NCBI GenBank assembly: GCA_041395625.1
Contig: JAWLAE010000007.1
Coordinates: 11,924 to 75,923 of the forward strand
Length of the DNA stretch: 64,000 bases
DNA from: CADEED01 sp041395625
GTDB lineage: Bacteria; Pseudomonadota; Gammaproteobacteria; Steroidobacterales; Steroidobacteraceae
Direction of reading: 5' to 3'
Notes under the pieces: model-generated
The model's input: the letters and a program-made list of their open reading frames with translations, nothing else
The model's database searches: none
What the model was told of the DNA's origin: nothing
Shown here: positions 25,141 to 33,906 of the stretch, piece after piece
Position numbering within the stretch: position 1 is the stretch's first letter
Layout: every line of letters starts with the position of its first letter
Translations under genes and position numbers: made by a program

Positions 25141-26806
25141 CCTGGGGCAGTTCGTCGCGCAGAGCGCGGCGCAGAATCTTGCCGACATTGCTCTTGGGCA
25201 GCTCGTCACGAAAATAGACGTGCTTGGGTGTCTTGTAGCCGGTCAGCGACTCGCGGCAATGCGCGATCACGGCGGCCTCAGTGAGCGACGGATCCTTGCG
25301 CACGACAAACAGTGCGACGACTTCACCCGAGCGCTCGTCGGCCTGCGCCACCGCTGCCGCTTCCAGAATGCCCGGGTGCGTGACCGCGACACTCTCGACC
25401 TCATTGGGATACACGTTGAATCCCGACACCAGAATCATGTCCTTCTTGCGATCCTCGATGTAGACATAGCCGCGCTCATCGATCCGGCCTATGTCGCCGG
25501 TGAGCAGCCAGCCACCCTCGCGCATGACTTTCGCCGTCTCATCCGGTCGATTCCAATAGCCGGCCATCACTTGCGGGCCGCGCACGCAGATCTCACCGAC
25601 TTCATTGATGCCGAGGTCCGCGCCCGCATCGTTGCGGATGGCAATGTCAGTGGACGGAATCGGCAGCCCGATGGAGCCATTGAAATCCTCGTCCGGAATG
25701 TTGATGCAGGCGGCGGGCGAAGTCTCGGTGAGGCCCCATGCCTGGGTCAGTACCTTGCCGGTGACTTCCTTCCAGCGCTTGGCCACCGCCTCCTGCACCG
25801 CCATGCCGCCACCCAGCGTGACGCGCAACTGGCTGAAATCGAGCTGCGCGAAGCCCGGTGTGTGCAACAACGCATTGAACAGCGTGTTGACGCCGCTGAT
25901 GAACTGGAACGGATAGCGTTTCAGCTCGGCCACGAACGCCGGGAAATCGCGCGGATTGACGATCAGTATATTGCGCCAGCCGAGCCGCAGGAACAGCAGG
26001 CAGTTAGCTGTCAGTGCAAAGATATGATAGAGCGGCAGTGCGGTGATCAGAGTGCCGCGCCCGGCGAGAAAGCTCTTCTCGATCCACTCGTTCGATTGCA
26101 GCACGTTGGCCACCATGTTGCCATGCGTCAGCATCGCGCCTTTCGCGACGCCGGTGGTGCCGCCGGTGTATTGCAGGAACGCGAGGTCGGCGTGCTCGAG
26201 CGTGGTGGGCTGCGGTCGCTGGCCGGCCGAGTCGCGCACCACGTCGCGAAACTCGAGCGCGCCGGGCAGCTGATAGGCCGGCACCTGCTTGCGAATGTGG
26301 CGCACTACCAGATTGACGATAGTGCCCTTGATGACACCCAGCATGCCACCGACGCTGGTTGTCAGGACTTGCTTGATGCTCGAATGGGCAATCACCTCCT
26401 GCAGGACGTGCGCAAAATTCTCCAGGATGAGGATCACGGTGGCGCCAGAGTCCGTGAGCTGGTGTTCCAGCTCGCGCGGCGTGTACAGGGGATTGGTATT
26501 CACGACCACAGCGCCAGCGCGCAGGATGCCGCAAACCGCGATCGGGTATTGCAGGATATTCGGCATCATGACTGCGACCCGATCGCCTTTGCCGATGCCA
26601 GCATGTTGCTGCAGCCAGCTGGCGAACGCCGCCGATTGCTCATCGAGCTCACGAAACGTCAGCGTCTGTCCCATCTGCACATAGGCCACATGGTCGGCAT
26701 GCTCCTCGAGGGACTGCTCGATCAGTTGAGTGAGTGAGCGATACTCGTTGACGTCGATCTCGGCGCGGACGCCCGCGGGATAGGATTTCAGCCAGTGCTT
26801 GTCCAC
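25136..26806 (-). CDS. fadD: Long-chain fatty acid-CoA ligase
   Basis: A 556-residue adenylate-forming enzyme activating fatty acids to acyl-CoA for beta-oxidation at the inner membrane. AMP-binding motif YTGGTTGVAKGAMLTHGN (about residue 214), WGLTETSPA, and the FACS signature GWLLTGDIGRIDERGYVYIEDRKKD-type block (quoted parts: GDIGRIDERGY, DRKKDMI) are present, ending with the catalytic-Lys region PKSNVGKILRR. Start is GTG at 26806. The 5' end overlaps the 3' end of tesA by 19 bp, so thioesterase and ligase are probably made from one transcript. Confidence 0.95.
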   Translation of the reverse strand: MDKHWLKSYPAGVRAEIDVNEYRSLTQLIEQSLEEHADHVAYVQMGQTLTFRELDEQSAAFASWLQQHAGIGKGDRVAVMMPNILQYPIAVCGILRAGAVVVNTNPLYTPRELEHQLTDSGATVILILENFAHVLQEVIAHSSIKQVLTTSVGGMLGVIKGTIVNLVVRHIRKQVPAYQLPGALEFRDVVRDSAGQRPQPTTLEHADLAFLQYTGGTTGVAKGAMLTHGNMVANVLQSNEWIEKSFLAGRGTLITALPLYHIFALTANCLLFLRLGWRNILIVNPRDFPAFVAELKRYPFQFISGVNTLFNALLHTPGFAQLDFSQLRVTLGGGMAVQEAVAKRWKEVTGKVLTQAWGLTETSPAACINIPDEDFNGSIGLPIPSTDIAIRNDAGADLGINEVGEICVRGPQVMAGYWNRPDETAKVMREGGWLLTGDIGRIDERGYVYIEDRKKDMILVSGFNVYPNEVESVAVTHPGILEAAAVAQADERSGEVVALFVVRKDPSLTEAAVIAHCRESLTGYKTPKHVYFRDELPKSNVGKILRRALRDELPQG

Positions 26807-27474
26807 TTGGGTCCCTTCTTGAGCAGCGGTTTCAGGGTGGGCCAGAGATTGTCGAGCAGAAACGGTTGTGCCGCGGCGTTCGGATGGATGCCATCAGCCT
26901 GCATGCGCGCCGCGTCCAGGGCCACGAAATCCAGAAAGAACGGCACGAACGGCAGTTTGTACTGGGCAGCGAGCTCGGTGAAGACGGCCTCGAAGTCGCG
27001 GCTGTAGCGGGGGCCGTAGTTCGGCGGGATTTTCATGCCGACCAGCAGGACCCGCGCACCGGCCTTGCGTGCCTGTTGCACCATGCTTTCCAGGTTGGCC
27101 CGGCTGACCGCGAGCGGCAGCCCGCGCAGCCCGTCATTGCCGCCTAACTCGATGATCACGATGGCCGGTTTGTGCAGGGCAAGTGCGCGCGGCAGCCGGC
27201 TAGCCGCACCGCGCGTAGTTTCACCACTGACGCTGGCGTTGACGACGCGGTACCCGTACCCTTGTTCCGTGAGGCGTTGCGCCAGCAGCGCCACCCAACC
27301 CTGCTCGACTTCGATGCCGTAACCGGCACTCAGACTGTCGCCCATCACGAGAATCGTGGGCGCGGCCGCGCTGCCAGCGTGCGCTACTGGGATGCCGGCC
27401 AGCGCGACACCGAAGGCGAGCGCGACGCAGAGGACCCGCGCCGGTAAATAGATGAATTCTGATACTGTGCTCAA
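26788..27474 (-). CDS. tesA: SGNH arylesterase / acyl-CoA thioesterase I
   Basis: A TesA-type lysophospholipase/thioesterase of the SGNH fold. Block I GDSLSAGYG (nucleophile Ser), block II Gly in SVSGETTRG, block III GGNDGLRG and block V DGIHPNAAAQ (Asp/His) are all present. A signal peptide (VLCVALAFGVALAGIPVAHAG) targets it to the periplasm. No ATG precedes this segment closely; TTG at 27474 gives a 228-residue protein and overlaps the divergent ABC gene by 23 bp. A far upstream start (27675) was rejected because it reads through the ABC gene. The tesA/ybbA/ybbP layout is classical. Confidence 0.88.
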   Translation of the reverse strand: MSTVSEFIYLPARVLCVALAFGVALAGIPVAHAGSAAAPTILVMGDSLSAGYGIEVEQGWVALLAQRLTEQGYGYRVVNASVSGETTRGAASRLPRALALHKPAIVIIELGGNDGLRGLPLAVSRANLESMVQQARKAGARVLLVGMKIPPNYGPRYSRDFEAVFTELAAQYKLPFVPFFLDFVALDAARMQADGIHPNAAAQPFLLDNLWPTLKPLLKKGPKWTSTG

Positions 27475-28141
27475 AGCCGAAAACCTCACGAAGCAGGTTA
27501 CCAGTCCCGAAGGACCGCTGACGATTTTACGCGATGTCTCCTTGGACATTGGCGCAGGCGAGTCAGTTGCGGTCGTGGGTGCGTCCGGGGCGGGCAAGTC
27601 GACGCTGCTCGCACTGTTGGCTGGCCTCGATACGCCCACCTCGGGGCGGGTGCTGCTGGCGGGCGCCGATCTCACTGCGCTGGACGAAGATGGTCGCGCG
27701 AAACTGCGGGCCGAACGCGTGGGTTTCGTGTTCCAGTCGTTTCATCTGGTGCAGTCGCTCACGGCGCTCGAAAACGTGATGCTGCCGCTGGAATTGGCGG
27801 GTCGAGCCGATGCCCGTCGCGCAGCACTGGAAACCTGTGAGCGCGTCGGGCTGGGCAATCGTACCGGGCACTATCCGCGCCAACTTTCCGGGGGTGAGCA
27901 GCAGCGCGTCGCGATCGCGCGCGCCTTCGTCACCCAGCCCGCCGTGTTGTTTGCCGACGAGCCGACCGGCAATCTCGACACCGTCACCGGCGAACGGATC
28001 GTCTCGCTGCTATTCGAACTGAACGCGAACTCGCACACGACCCTGGTCCTCGTGACCCATGACCGCGAACTCGCGCGACGCTGTTCGCGGATACTCGAAT
28101 TGTCTGGCGGCGAGCTGCTGCGCGAGGAGGTAGTCGGATGA
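27452..28141 (+). CDS. ABC transporter ATP-binding protein (YbbA/LolD-like)
   Basis: A 229-residue ATPase. Walker A GASGAGKSTLL (about 40-50), Q-loop FQSFHLV, signature LSGGEQQRVAIAR and Walker B VLFADEPTGNLD are intact. It belongs to the MacB/LolD/FtsE group that powers FtsX-type permeases without moving small solutes across the membrane. It overlaps the permease gene by 4 bp and is divergent from tesA, matching the E. coli ybbA context. Confidence 0.93.
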   Translation: MNSDTVLKAENLTKQVTSPEGPLTILRDVSLDIGAGESVAVVGASGAGKSTLLALLAGLDTPTSGRVLLAGADLTALDEDGRAKLRAERVGFVFQSFHLVQSLTALENVMLPLELAGRADARRAALETCERVGLGNRTGHYPRQLSGGEQQRVAIARAFVTQPAVLFADEPTGNLDTVTGERIVSLLFELNANSHTTLVLVTHDRELARRCSRILELSGGELLREEVVG

Positions 28142-30633
28142 TTCGTCGCGCCGTGCCGCTGGCGCTACGTACCTTGGTGCGGGAGTGGCATTCCGGCGAA
28201 CTCAGCATCGTGCTGTTGGCGCTCACGGTCGCCGTCGCGGCGCTCACCGGCGTCGGTTTCCTGGTCGCACGCATAGGCGCTGCGGTCGATCTGCAAGCCA
28301 ACGAAGTGCTGGCGGCAGATCTGCGTCTCGAGTCGCCGCGGCCGATCGACGACCGCTACCTGATCGAAGCCGAGGCGCGCGGCCTTGCCGCAGTGAGCTC
28401 GACGGGACTAATCAGCGTCGTCTTCAATGGCGACGACAGTCAGTTGTCGAATCTGCGGGCGGTGACCTCGGGCTACCCTTTGCGGGGCCGCGTGATGATT
28501 TCGGACGTGCCTTTCGGTGCCTCGCGGCCGGCCGATGGCATACCGGCGCCTGGCGAGATATGGCCAGAGTCCAAGTTGTTGGCAGCGATCGGTGCGGAAG
28601 TCGGCTCTGAGCTGTCGGTTGGAGCCGCGCGCTTCAAGGTGACACGCGTGCTGATTACTCGGCCGGATCAGGGCGCTACCTTTGCTGACCTCGCGCCATC
28701 GATACTCGTCAACGCCGCCGATCTGCCGGCGACTGAGCTGATACAGCCTGGCAGTCGGGTGAGTTACGCGGCGTTGTTTGCGGGCGATCAGGCCGAGGTG
28801 CAGCGGTTTCGCACCTGGCTGTCGGTCGCCAAGACCCCGAGCGAACGACTGCTCGACATCAGCGAATCGACGCCACAGGTGAAAACAGCGATCGATCGGG
28901 CCGGCCGTTTCCTGAGCCTCGCCAGCCTGGTTGCCGTGCTGCTCTGCGCAATCGCCGTCGCGATGGCTGCCCGACGCTACGTACAGCGGCATCTGGATTC
29001 GGTCGCCCTGCTGAAGACGCTCGGCGCGACGCGCGCGTTCACGCTCACCGTCAGCCTGCTGCAGTTGCTGCTGATCGGTCTCATTGCGGCCATCATCGGC
29101 GCGCTGCTCGGCTTTGCAGCCCAGGCTGGGTTGGTAGCAGCATTGCAGGATCTGCTGAAGGGCGATCTCCCGCCACCGGACTGGGCGCCGGTGTGGGTCG
29201 GGCTCTTGACCTCGATCGCGATACTCGCCGGCTTTGCGCTGCCGCCGCTGCTGCAGCTGTCACGAACGCCCGCACTGCGCGTCCTGCGCCGCGACGTCGG
29301 GCCGCCACCGCTCTATGTGATGCTGGCGTTCGGGCCCGCCATCGCCGCGGTCTTGTTCCTGATCCTGTGGGTCGTGCGCGATGTGACGATCTTCCTGGCC
29401 TTCGTCCTCGGTCTCAGCGCCTTCCTCGCCTTGCTGGCGTTCGCGGGGTGGTTGCTGGTGCGCTTGACGACGCAAATGCGCGGTGGAGTGGGCGTGGCCT
29501 GGCGCTATGGCATTGCCAATCTGGGTCGGCGTCGCGTCGAGAGTGTCGTCCAGCTCACCGCCTTTGGCTGCGGCATCATGGTCCTGCTGCTGCTGGCCGT
29601 GGTGCGCAACGATCTGCTGGCAGACTGGCGCAAGAGCCTGCCGAGCGACATTCCTAACTACTTCTTCATCAACATCCCGCCCGATGAGCGCACGGCATTT
29701 ATCGATTTCCTGCGGCAACAGGGGGCCGAGGTGTCGCGCGCCCTGCCAATGATTCGCGCCCGGCTCACGGGCATCAATGGTCGGGACGTGACCGATGCGA
29801 CGTTCGAGAATCCGCGCGGTCGCGGCTTTGCGAACCGCGAGCAGAACATCACCTGGACCAGCGAGCTGGGAACAGACAATCGGATCGTCGCCGGCAATTG
29901 GTTTACCGAGCAGGACATCGGCAAGCCGTTGGTTTCAGTGTCGACCGAAGTGCAGGAAGCACTCGGACTGGTGCTGGGTGACAAGCTCGTGTTCGACGTA
30001 GCCGGCGAAACATTCGTGGCGTCGGTCGCGAGTGTGCGCAAGGTGAAGTGGGACAGCTTCCAGCCGAATTTCTTCCTGGTGTTCCCGCCGGGTCAGCTCG
30101 AGGGTACAGCGGGCACCTGGATGACGAGCGCCTATTTCCACCCCGAGAGCGCGCGCAGCCTGGCCGATCTCGTGCGCCTTTTCCCGAGTGTCTCGGTCTT
30201 CGATCTGGACGATCTGCTGGCCCAAGTGCGCAGCGTGATCGACAAGGCGGCGCTCGCGGTACAGAGTGTTTTCCTGTTCACTCTACTGGCAGGTCTGGTC
30301 GTGCTGCTGGCTGCGGTGCAGGCGAGTCGCGACGAACGCCGCTACGAGAGCGCAATGTTGCGGACGCTCGGGGCGAACCGGCGTACGGTGCTGAAAGGCA
30401 TTCTCGCGGAATTCGCCACGCTCGGCGTGCTGTCCGGGCTGCTCGCCGCGGTGGGCGCCTCGATTGCCGGCTATTTCGTCGCGCGCCGCGTGCTGGAGGT
30501 GCCATACGCGCCGGAGCCCTGGGTCTGGATCATCGGCATCGTCGGTGGCGGATTGTTAGTGTCCGTGGCAGGCTGGCTGGCCACCAGGTCGGTGGTCAAT
30601 CAGCCGCCGATGGTCACTCTGCGGGGCGGTTGA
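28138..30633 (+). CDS. ABC transporter permease with two FtsX modules (YbbP-like)
   Basis: An 831-residue protein. An N-terminal TM helix precedes a MacB-like periplasmic domain. The first FtsX module is at about 255-370 (LASLVAVLLCAIAVAMAARR and two more helices), followed by two extra helices (about 390-440), a second periplasmic domain and a C-terminal FtsX module (about 705-825, AALAVQSVFLFTLLAGLVVLL). The 10-TM layout is that of E. coli YbbP. Proposed family roles are lipoprotein or envelope-lipid handling; the exact substrate is unknown. It is co-transcribed with the ATPase and likely with the downstream phosphoesterase (6-bp gap). Confidence 0.92.
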   Translation: MIRRAVPLALRTLVREWHSGELSIVLLALTVAVAALTGVGFLVARIGAAVDLQANEVLAADLRLESPRPIDDRYLIEAEARGLAAVSSTGLISVVFNGDDSQLSNLRAVTSGYPLRGRVMISDVPFGASRPADGIPAPGEIWPESKLLAAIGAEVGSELSVGAARFKVTRVLITRPDQGATFADLAPSILVNAADLPATELIQPGSRVSYAALFAGDQAEVQRFRTWLSVAKTPSERLLDISESTPQVKTAIDRAGRFLSLASLVAVLLCAIAVAMAARRYVQRHLDSVALLKTLGATRAFTLTVSLLQLLLIGLIAAIIGALLGFAAQAGLVAALQDLLKGDLPPPDWAPVWVGLLTSIAILAGFALPPLLQLSRTPALRVLRRDVGPPPLYVMLAFGPAIAAVLFLILWVVRDVTIFLAFVLGLSAFLALLAFAGWLLVRLTTQMRGGVGVAWRYGIANLGRRRVESVVQLTAFGCGIMVLLLLAVVRNDLLADWRKSLPSDIPNYFFINIPPDERTAFIDFLRQQGAEVSRALPMIRARLTGINGRDVTDATFENPRGRGFANREQNITWTSELGTDNRIVAGNWFTEQDIGKPLVSVSTEVQEALGLVLGDKLVFDVAGETFVASVASVRKVKWDSFQPNFFLVFPPGQLEGTAGTWMTSAYFHPESARSLADLVRLFPSVSVFDLDDLLAQVRSVIDKAALAVQSVFLFTLLAGLVVLLAAVQASRDERRYESAMLRTLGANRRTVLKGILAEFATLGVLSGLLAAVGASIAGYFVARRVLEVPYAPEPWVWIIGIVGGGLLVSVAGWLATRSVVNQPPMVTLRGG

Positions 30634-30639
30634 GCCCAT

Positions 30640-32370
30640 ATGAAAGATCCTGAGCTGCCACCCGATGTGCACAATCCGGAGTTCGTAGCGCATCTGCTGG
30701 CGACACCGCTGCGACGCAAAATGGTCGGCTGGTACGACCCGCAGGTGCTCGCGCAGTCCGCGTGGCTGGTGACCGTTGCGAATCTGTTCGGTCGTCACTC
30801 TGACACGCGGCTGATCGAAGCTCTGTCGACCCAGCCCCAGCACTGGTTCGATTACTCCGGCGACGCTGATGCCAATGATGACTTCTGGCTCGACTACGTG
30901 AGCGACATCGGTGACGGTTGGAACTCCACCTACGCAGTCGCCGCCGCGGTTGCCGAGCCCGAGCTGACTGTGCAGGAGCCCCACGGTCGCCACGTGCAGA
31001 CCCGCCAGGGTCGTGTCCTGGTGTTCGGCGGCGACGAGGTGTACCCGTATCCGTCGCGCGAGGAGTACGAAGCGCGTGCCGAGCGGCCATATGCGACGGC
31101 GCTGGCTGGTCGCGTCGCGCGGCCAGACGTGTATGCCATCCCGGGCAACCACGACTGGTACGACAGTCTGATCGCCTTTTCACGCAGCTTCTGCCGGCCC
31201 GAGCGCGGTTTCGCCGGTTGCCGGACGCGCCAGACTCGCAGCTATTTCGCGCTCAAACTGCCGCATGGCTGGTGGCTGTTAGCCATCGATCTGCAGTTGG
31301 GCGCCGATCTGGACGAGCCGCAAGTGCAGTATTTCCAGCGTGTGGCGGCTGATATGGCGGCGGACGCCCGGGTCATCCTGTGCGTACCTGAGCCACGCTG
31401 GATCCTGGAGGATGCCTATCCCAAACATTCGACCTACGAAGAGCGTGCCACCGTCGATTTCCTGGAGAGCCGCATTCTGCAGCGCCCGGTGAGCGTTTTT
31501 CTCACCGGCGATCTGCATCTGTACAAGCGGCACGAGAATGCCGCAGGTGTACAGAAGATCACTGCCGGCGGCGGCGGCGCCTTCCTGCATCCAACGCACG
31601 CACCGGCCACTCACAAGCTGCGCGATGGCTACGTAGAGCGCGCCGCGTATCCGGATGCAGCGACCTCCTCCAGATTGGCGTGGCGCAACTTCCTGTTTCC
31701 GTTTCTCAATCCCAAGTATCTGCCGATACCTGCGTTCCTGTACGCGATGTCAGCGTGGTTCGCATCCGCCAGCCTCACGACCGCCGATACGGTCGATCTG
31801 CCCACGGCGCTCGATGCTGCAGTGCGAGCCGCGATCCGGGATCCCTTCAACGGACTGTGGTTGATCGTTTTCGTCGCGGCCTTCGTCTTCTTCACCGATA
31901 CCCACGTGCGCTGGTGGCGCATCATCGGCGGCGTCTCGCATGCGCTGGCACATCTGGGCGCGGCCTTCGGTGTCGGCTGGCTCAGCCTGCTGGTGACCAC
32001 GCAGGCGCTGCACCTCGAATTTGGCACCATTTCGCAACTGTTAGTGGCCGGCACGCTCACGTTCCTCGCGGGCGGTTTGGTCGGCGCCTGGATTCTGGGC
32101 CTCTATCTGTTCATTTCGCTGCAATTCTTCGGCCGACACGCTAACGAGGCCTTCGCCAGCCTCAGAATCGAAGATTTCAAACACTGGGTACGCTTGCGGG
32201 TCGATTCGAGCGGCACGCTCAGTATTTTCGCACTCGCAATTGATCGTGTGCCGCGACGCTGGCGGGAAGCCGAGCGCGCTGGACAGCGAGTCGAGTTAGC
32301 AGACGACCCGCGCGCAACTGCACCGCGGTTGGTGGATCAGGTGAGCGTCGGGCGAAAAGCACCGCGTTGA
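30640..32370 (+). CDS. Metallophosphoesterase fused to a C-terminal membrane region
   Basis: A 576-residue protein. Residues 80-330 hold a calcineurin-like phosphoesterase core with a modified first motif (SDIGDGWNSTY, about 88-98), GGDEVYP (130-136), GNHDWYD (169-175) and GDLHLYKRH (290-298). About four hydrophobic segments follow (roughly 345-365, 400-420, 430-455, 465-495), then a soluble tail with DFKHWVRLRVDSSGTL. There is no signal peptide, so the catalytic domain is probably cytoplasmic. Substrate unknown. The 6-bp gap from the ABC permease suggests a common operon and possible envelope role. Confidence 0.82.
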   Translation: MKDPELPPDVHNPEFVAHLLATPLRRKMVGWYDPQVLAQSAWLVTVANLFGRHSDTRLIEALSTQPQHWFDYSGDADANDDFWLDYVSDIGDGWNSTYAVAAAVAEPELTVQEPHGRHVQTRQGRVLVFGGDEVYPYPSREEYEARAERPYATALAGRVARPDVYAIPGNHDWYDSLIAFSRSFCRPERGFAGCRTRQTRSYFALKLPHGWWLLAIDLQLGADLDEPQVQYFQRVAADMAADARVILCVPEPRWILEDAYPKHSTYEERATVDFLESRILQRPVSVFLTGDLHLYKRHENAAGVQKITAGGGGAFLHPTHAPATHKLRDGYVERAAYPDAATSSRLAWRNFLFPFLNPKYLPIPAFLYAMSAWFASASLTTADTVDLPTALDAAVRAAIRDPFNGLWLIVFVAAFVFFTDTHVRWWRIIGGVSHALAHLGAAFGVGWLSLLVTTQALHLEFGTISQLLVAGTLTFLAGGLVGAWILGLYLFISLQFFGRHANEAFASLRIEDFKHWVRLRVDSSGTLSIFALAIDRVPRRWREAERAGQRVELADDPRATAPRLVDQVSVGRKAPR

Positions 32371-32512
32371 GGAACCTTTGTAGGGCAACGGAGACAAATA
32401 TTCGTTGCCGCAATCCGTGAACTAGGTTCAAAATGCGGTATCAACGGCCCTACTCGCTAACTAATTGCGACACATGGCTGTTAAAAAGGTTAGTATTGCG
32501 CTGTTAGCGTTT

Positions 32513-32518
32513 AGGAGG
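32513..32518 (+). promoter_or_regulatory. Consensus Shine-Dalgarno of the small SANT-like gene
   Basis: AGGAGG four bases before the ATG at 32523. It is a full anti-16S match, unlike most starts in this window, and supports the short gene as real and well translated. Confidence 0.75.
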
Positions 32519-32522
32519 ACTC

Positions 32523-32756
32523 ATGGCAAAGAAGAGAGCAAAAGTGGCGAAGCCGGCAAAACCGGCACGCTTGGGCAAAGCCTGGACCGCGACAGACGTC
32601 GCCAAGCTGCGTTCACTCGCCAAGCAGAAGCTTTCGGCTCGCGCTGCGGCCGAGAAACTGGGCCGCACCCGCGGTTCCGTCGCGCAGAAGGCTCTGTTGC
32701 TCGGTATTTCGTTCCGCGCAATCAACCAGCCGAAGCGCGCACGTCGCAAGAAGTAG
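32523..32756 (+). CDS. Small basic SANT/Myb-like DNA-binding protein
   Basis: A 77-residue, very basic protein. A Lys/Ala/Pro-rich N-terminal tail is followed by a three-helix unit WTATDVAKLRSLAKQKLSAR / AAEKLGRTRGSVAQKALLLGI that resembles Myb/SANT-like or GcrA-type helix-turn-helix modules known from small proteobacterial proteins, and the end is a basic RARRKK. A consensus ribosome binding site precedes it. It probably binds nucleic acid; whether it is a regulator or a nucleoid-like protein is unknown. It stands alone, followed by a hairpin. Confidence 0.75.
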   Translation: MAKKRAKVAKPAKPARLGKAWTATDVAKLRSLAKQKLSARAAAEKLGRTRGSVAQKALLLGISFRAINQPKRARRKK

Positions 32757-32778
32757 ACCAGCCAGGCTGGCAATGGAC

Positions 32779-32818
32779 GGCGGTATCCTGCGGGTCTCAA
32801 AGCCCGCCGGTTACCGCC
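32779..32818 (+). terminator. Stem-loop after the small SANT-like gene
   Basis: Arms GGCGGTA (32779-32785) and TACCGCC (32812-32818) enclose an inner GCGGG/CCCGC pairing. It is followed by TGTTTGTTGG, a weak T-rich tail. Plausible terminator for the small gene, and close to the 3' end of the convergent anti-sigma-like gene. Confidence 0.45.
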
Positions 32819-32850
32819 TGTTTGTTGGGGCCGTCCTGATCGATAGCCAG

Positions 32851-33603
32851 TCAGCGGCTCACATTGAGCCGCAACCATGCCACAGGCGTACCCTCGCGCC
32901 GCATATTCAGGCCTTCGAGGGTCATGAGATAGTCGCCGGGGCCGAACGCTGACGGATTCAGCTGCAGGCGCACGTGCTCGTTCGAATCCTTGATCATGTT
33001 GTCGAGAATCGCCACCCGGCCATGACCGGTGCGATCGATTATCACTCGGAACGTACTGTACTTGGTCTGCGTAACATCGATCTTGAGCTCGGTCATCTGC
33101 CCGGGCGTCACGTCGACCTGGGTGGCGCTCGAGGCGCCCGCCAGCGAGGGTTCGACGATAATCGGACGGAGCGAGCTGGTGGGTTGGATCGGACGCTCGA
33201 TCACCTCTTGTTTGAGTCTGGCGATCACGCCGGCCTGGTCCGATACCTTGCCGCCCAGGATGATGGCCGTGAGCGCGAGCACGACGGCCGCGACGCCGAT
33301 GCCACTCACGAACGGTAGCTGTTGCCAGAACCGACGCCGCGGCTCGGCCCAGGGCTCCGGATGTCCACTCGCCTCCAGCAAGTTCAGCCCAGCGTGTACG
33401 CGCTCGGCCAGCCCCAATTCGTCGATCAGGGCAGGGTTCGAACGCACGAACCGCTCGAAGTCGTTGGCACCCTTCGGCGGCAGTGTGCCTGCGAGGTAGC
33501 GCTCGATGATCTGATTGCGGGCGATGAACTCGCGATCCATCGGCGCGCTCGGCGCCGGGGCTGCCGTCAGTGGGTTGTTAGTAGCCGGAGTCGGGGCTGG
33601 CAT
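32851..33603 (-). CDS. Anti-sigma-like single-pass membrane protein, family uncertain
   Basis: A 250-residue protein. An N-terminal helical segment (NQIIERYLAGTLPPKGANDFERF, about 30-52) resembles the start of anti-sigma or zinc-finger-like regulators but has no Cys/His zinc site. A TM helix spans about 98-116 (FVSGIGVAAVVLALTAIIL). The C-terminal ~100 residues form a beta-rich extracytoplasmic domain (STFRVIIDRTGHGRVAIL, GPGDYLMTLEGLNMRREG). The start at 33603 overlaps the end of the small Zn-ribbon frame; a second Met at 33540 is equally possible. No sigma factor gene is adjacent, so an anti-sigma role is only a suggestion. Confidence 0.65.
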   Translation of the reverse strand: MPAPTPATNNPLTAAPAPSAPMDREFIARNQIIERYLAGTLPPKGANDFERFVRSNPALIDELGLAERVHAGLNLLEASGHPEPWAEPRRRFWQQLPFVSGIGVAAVVLALTAIILGGKVSDQAGVIARLKQEVIERPIQPTSSLRPIIVEPSLAGASSATQVDVTPGQMTELKIDVTQTKYSTFRVIIDRTGHGRVAILDNMIKDSNEHVRLQLNPSAFGPGDYLMTLEGLNMRREGTPVAWLRLNVSR

Positions 33604-33730
33604 GATCGTTCAGGCTCGATTGCGCGGGATGAGGTTGGCGACGGCCGCGACAGGTGGTGGTGCAGTCGGCGCAATAGCGCCAGACGCCATTCCGGGCATA
33701 GTCGGGCATTGGCAAGTTGCAGGCGCACAC
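33578..33730 (-). CDS. Small CxC/CxxC zinc-ribbon-like protein (50 aa)
   Basis: A short frame of 50 residues with Cys2, Cys4, Cys20, Cys23 and Cys27 spaced as CxC-(15)-CxxC, like a small zinc ribbon (MCACNLPMPDYARNG then WRYCADCTTTCRGRR). The start is GTG at 33730, with GAGG six bases upstream, and the stop is TAA. It overlaps the 5' end of the anti-sigma-like gene by 26 bp if that gene begins at 33603, or sits 37 bp before the alternative start at 33540, so they would be co-translated. I recognise no family. It is a likely but unproven gene; codon use resembles neighbours. Confidence 0.5.
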   Translation of the reverse strand: MCACNLPMPDYARNGVWRYCADCTTTCRGRRQPHPAQSSLNDHASPDSGY

Positions 33731-33906
33731 CGGTATCCTCGCCCATTGGTGGTTTCAGACCGGTGTCACGCCTCACAGATTGCGCGGTGTCGCGGTCCGA
33801 AAACGCGAACCGTAGCACCTTTTCGTGCTCTTGCAGCCGAGCGTGCAACCCGTCGCGCACGGCGCGAGCGTTCAACACTGGCGACGCACTATCCCTCGAG
33901 GTATCC

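Noticed and set aside
25220..26737. Plus-strand 505-codon open frame
   Set aside because: Antisense to fadD, whose motifs are complete; the composition is atypical for a protein.
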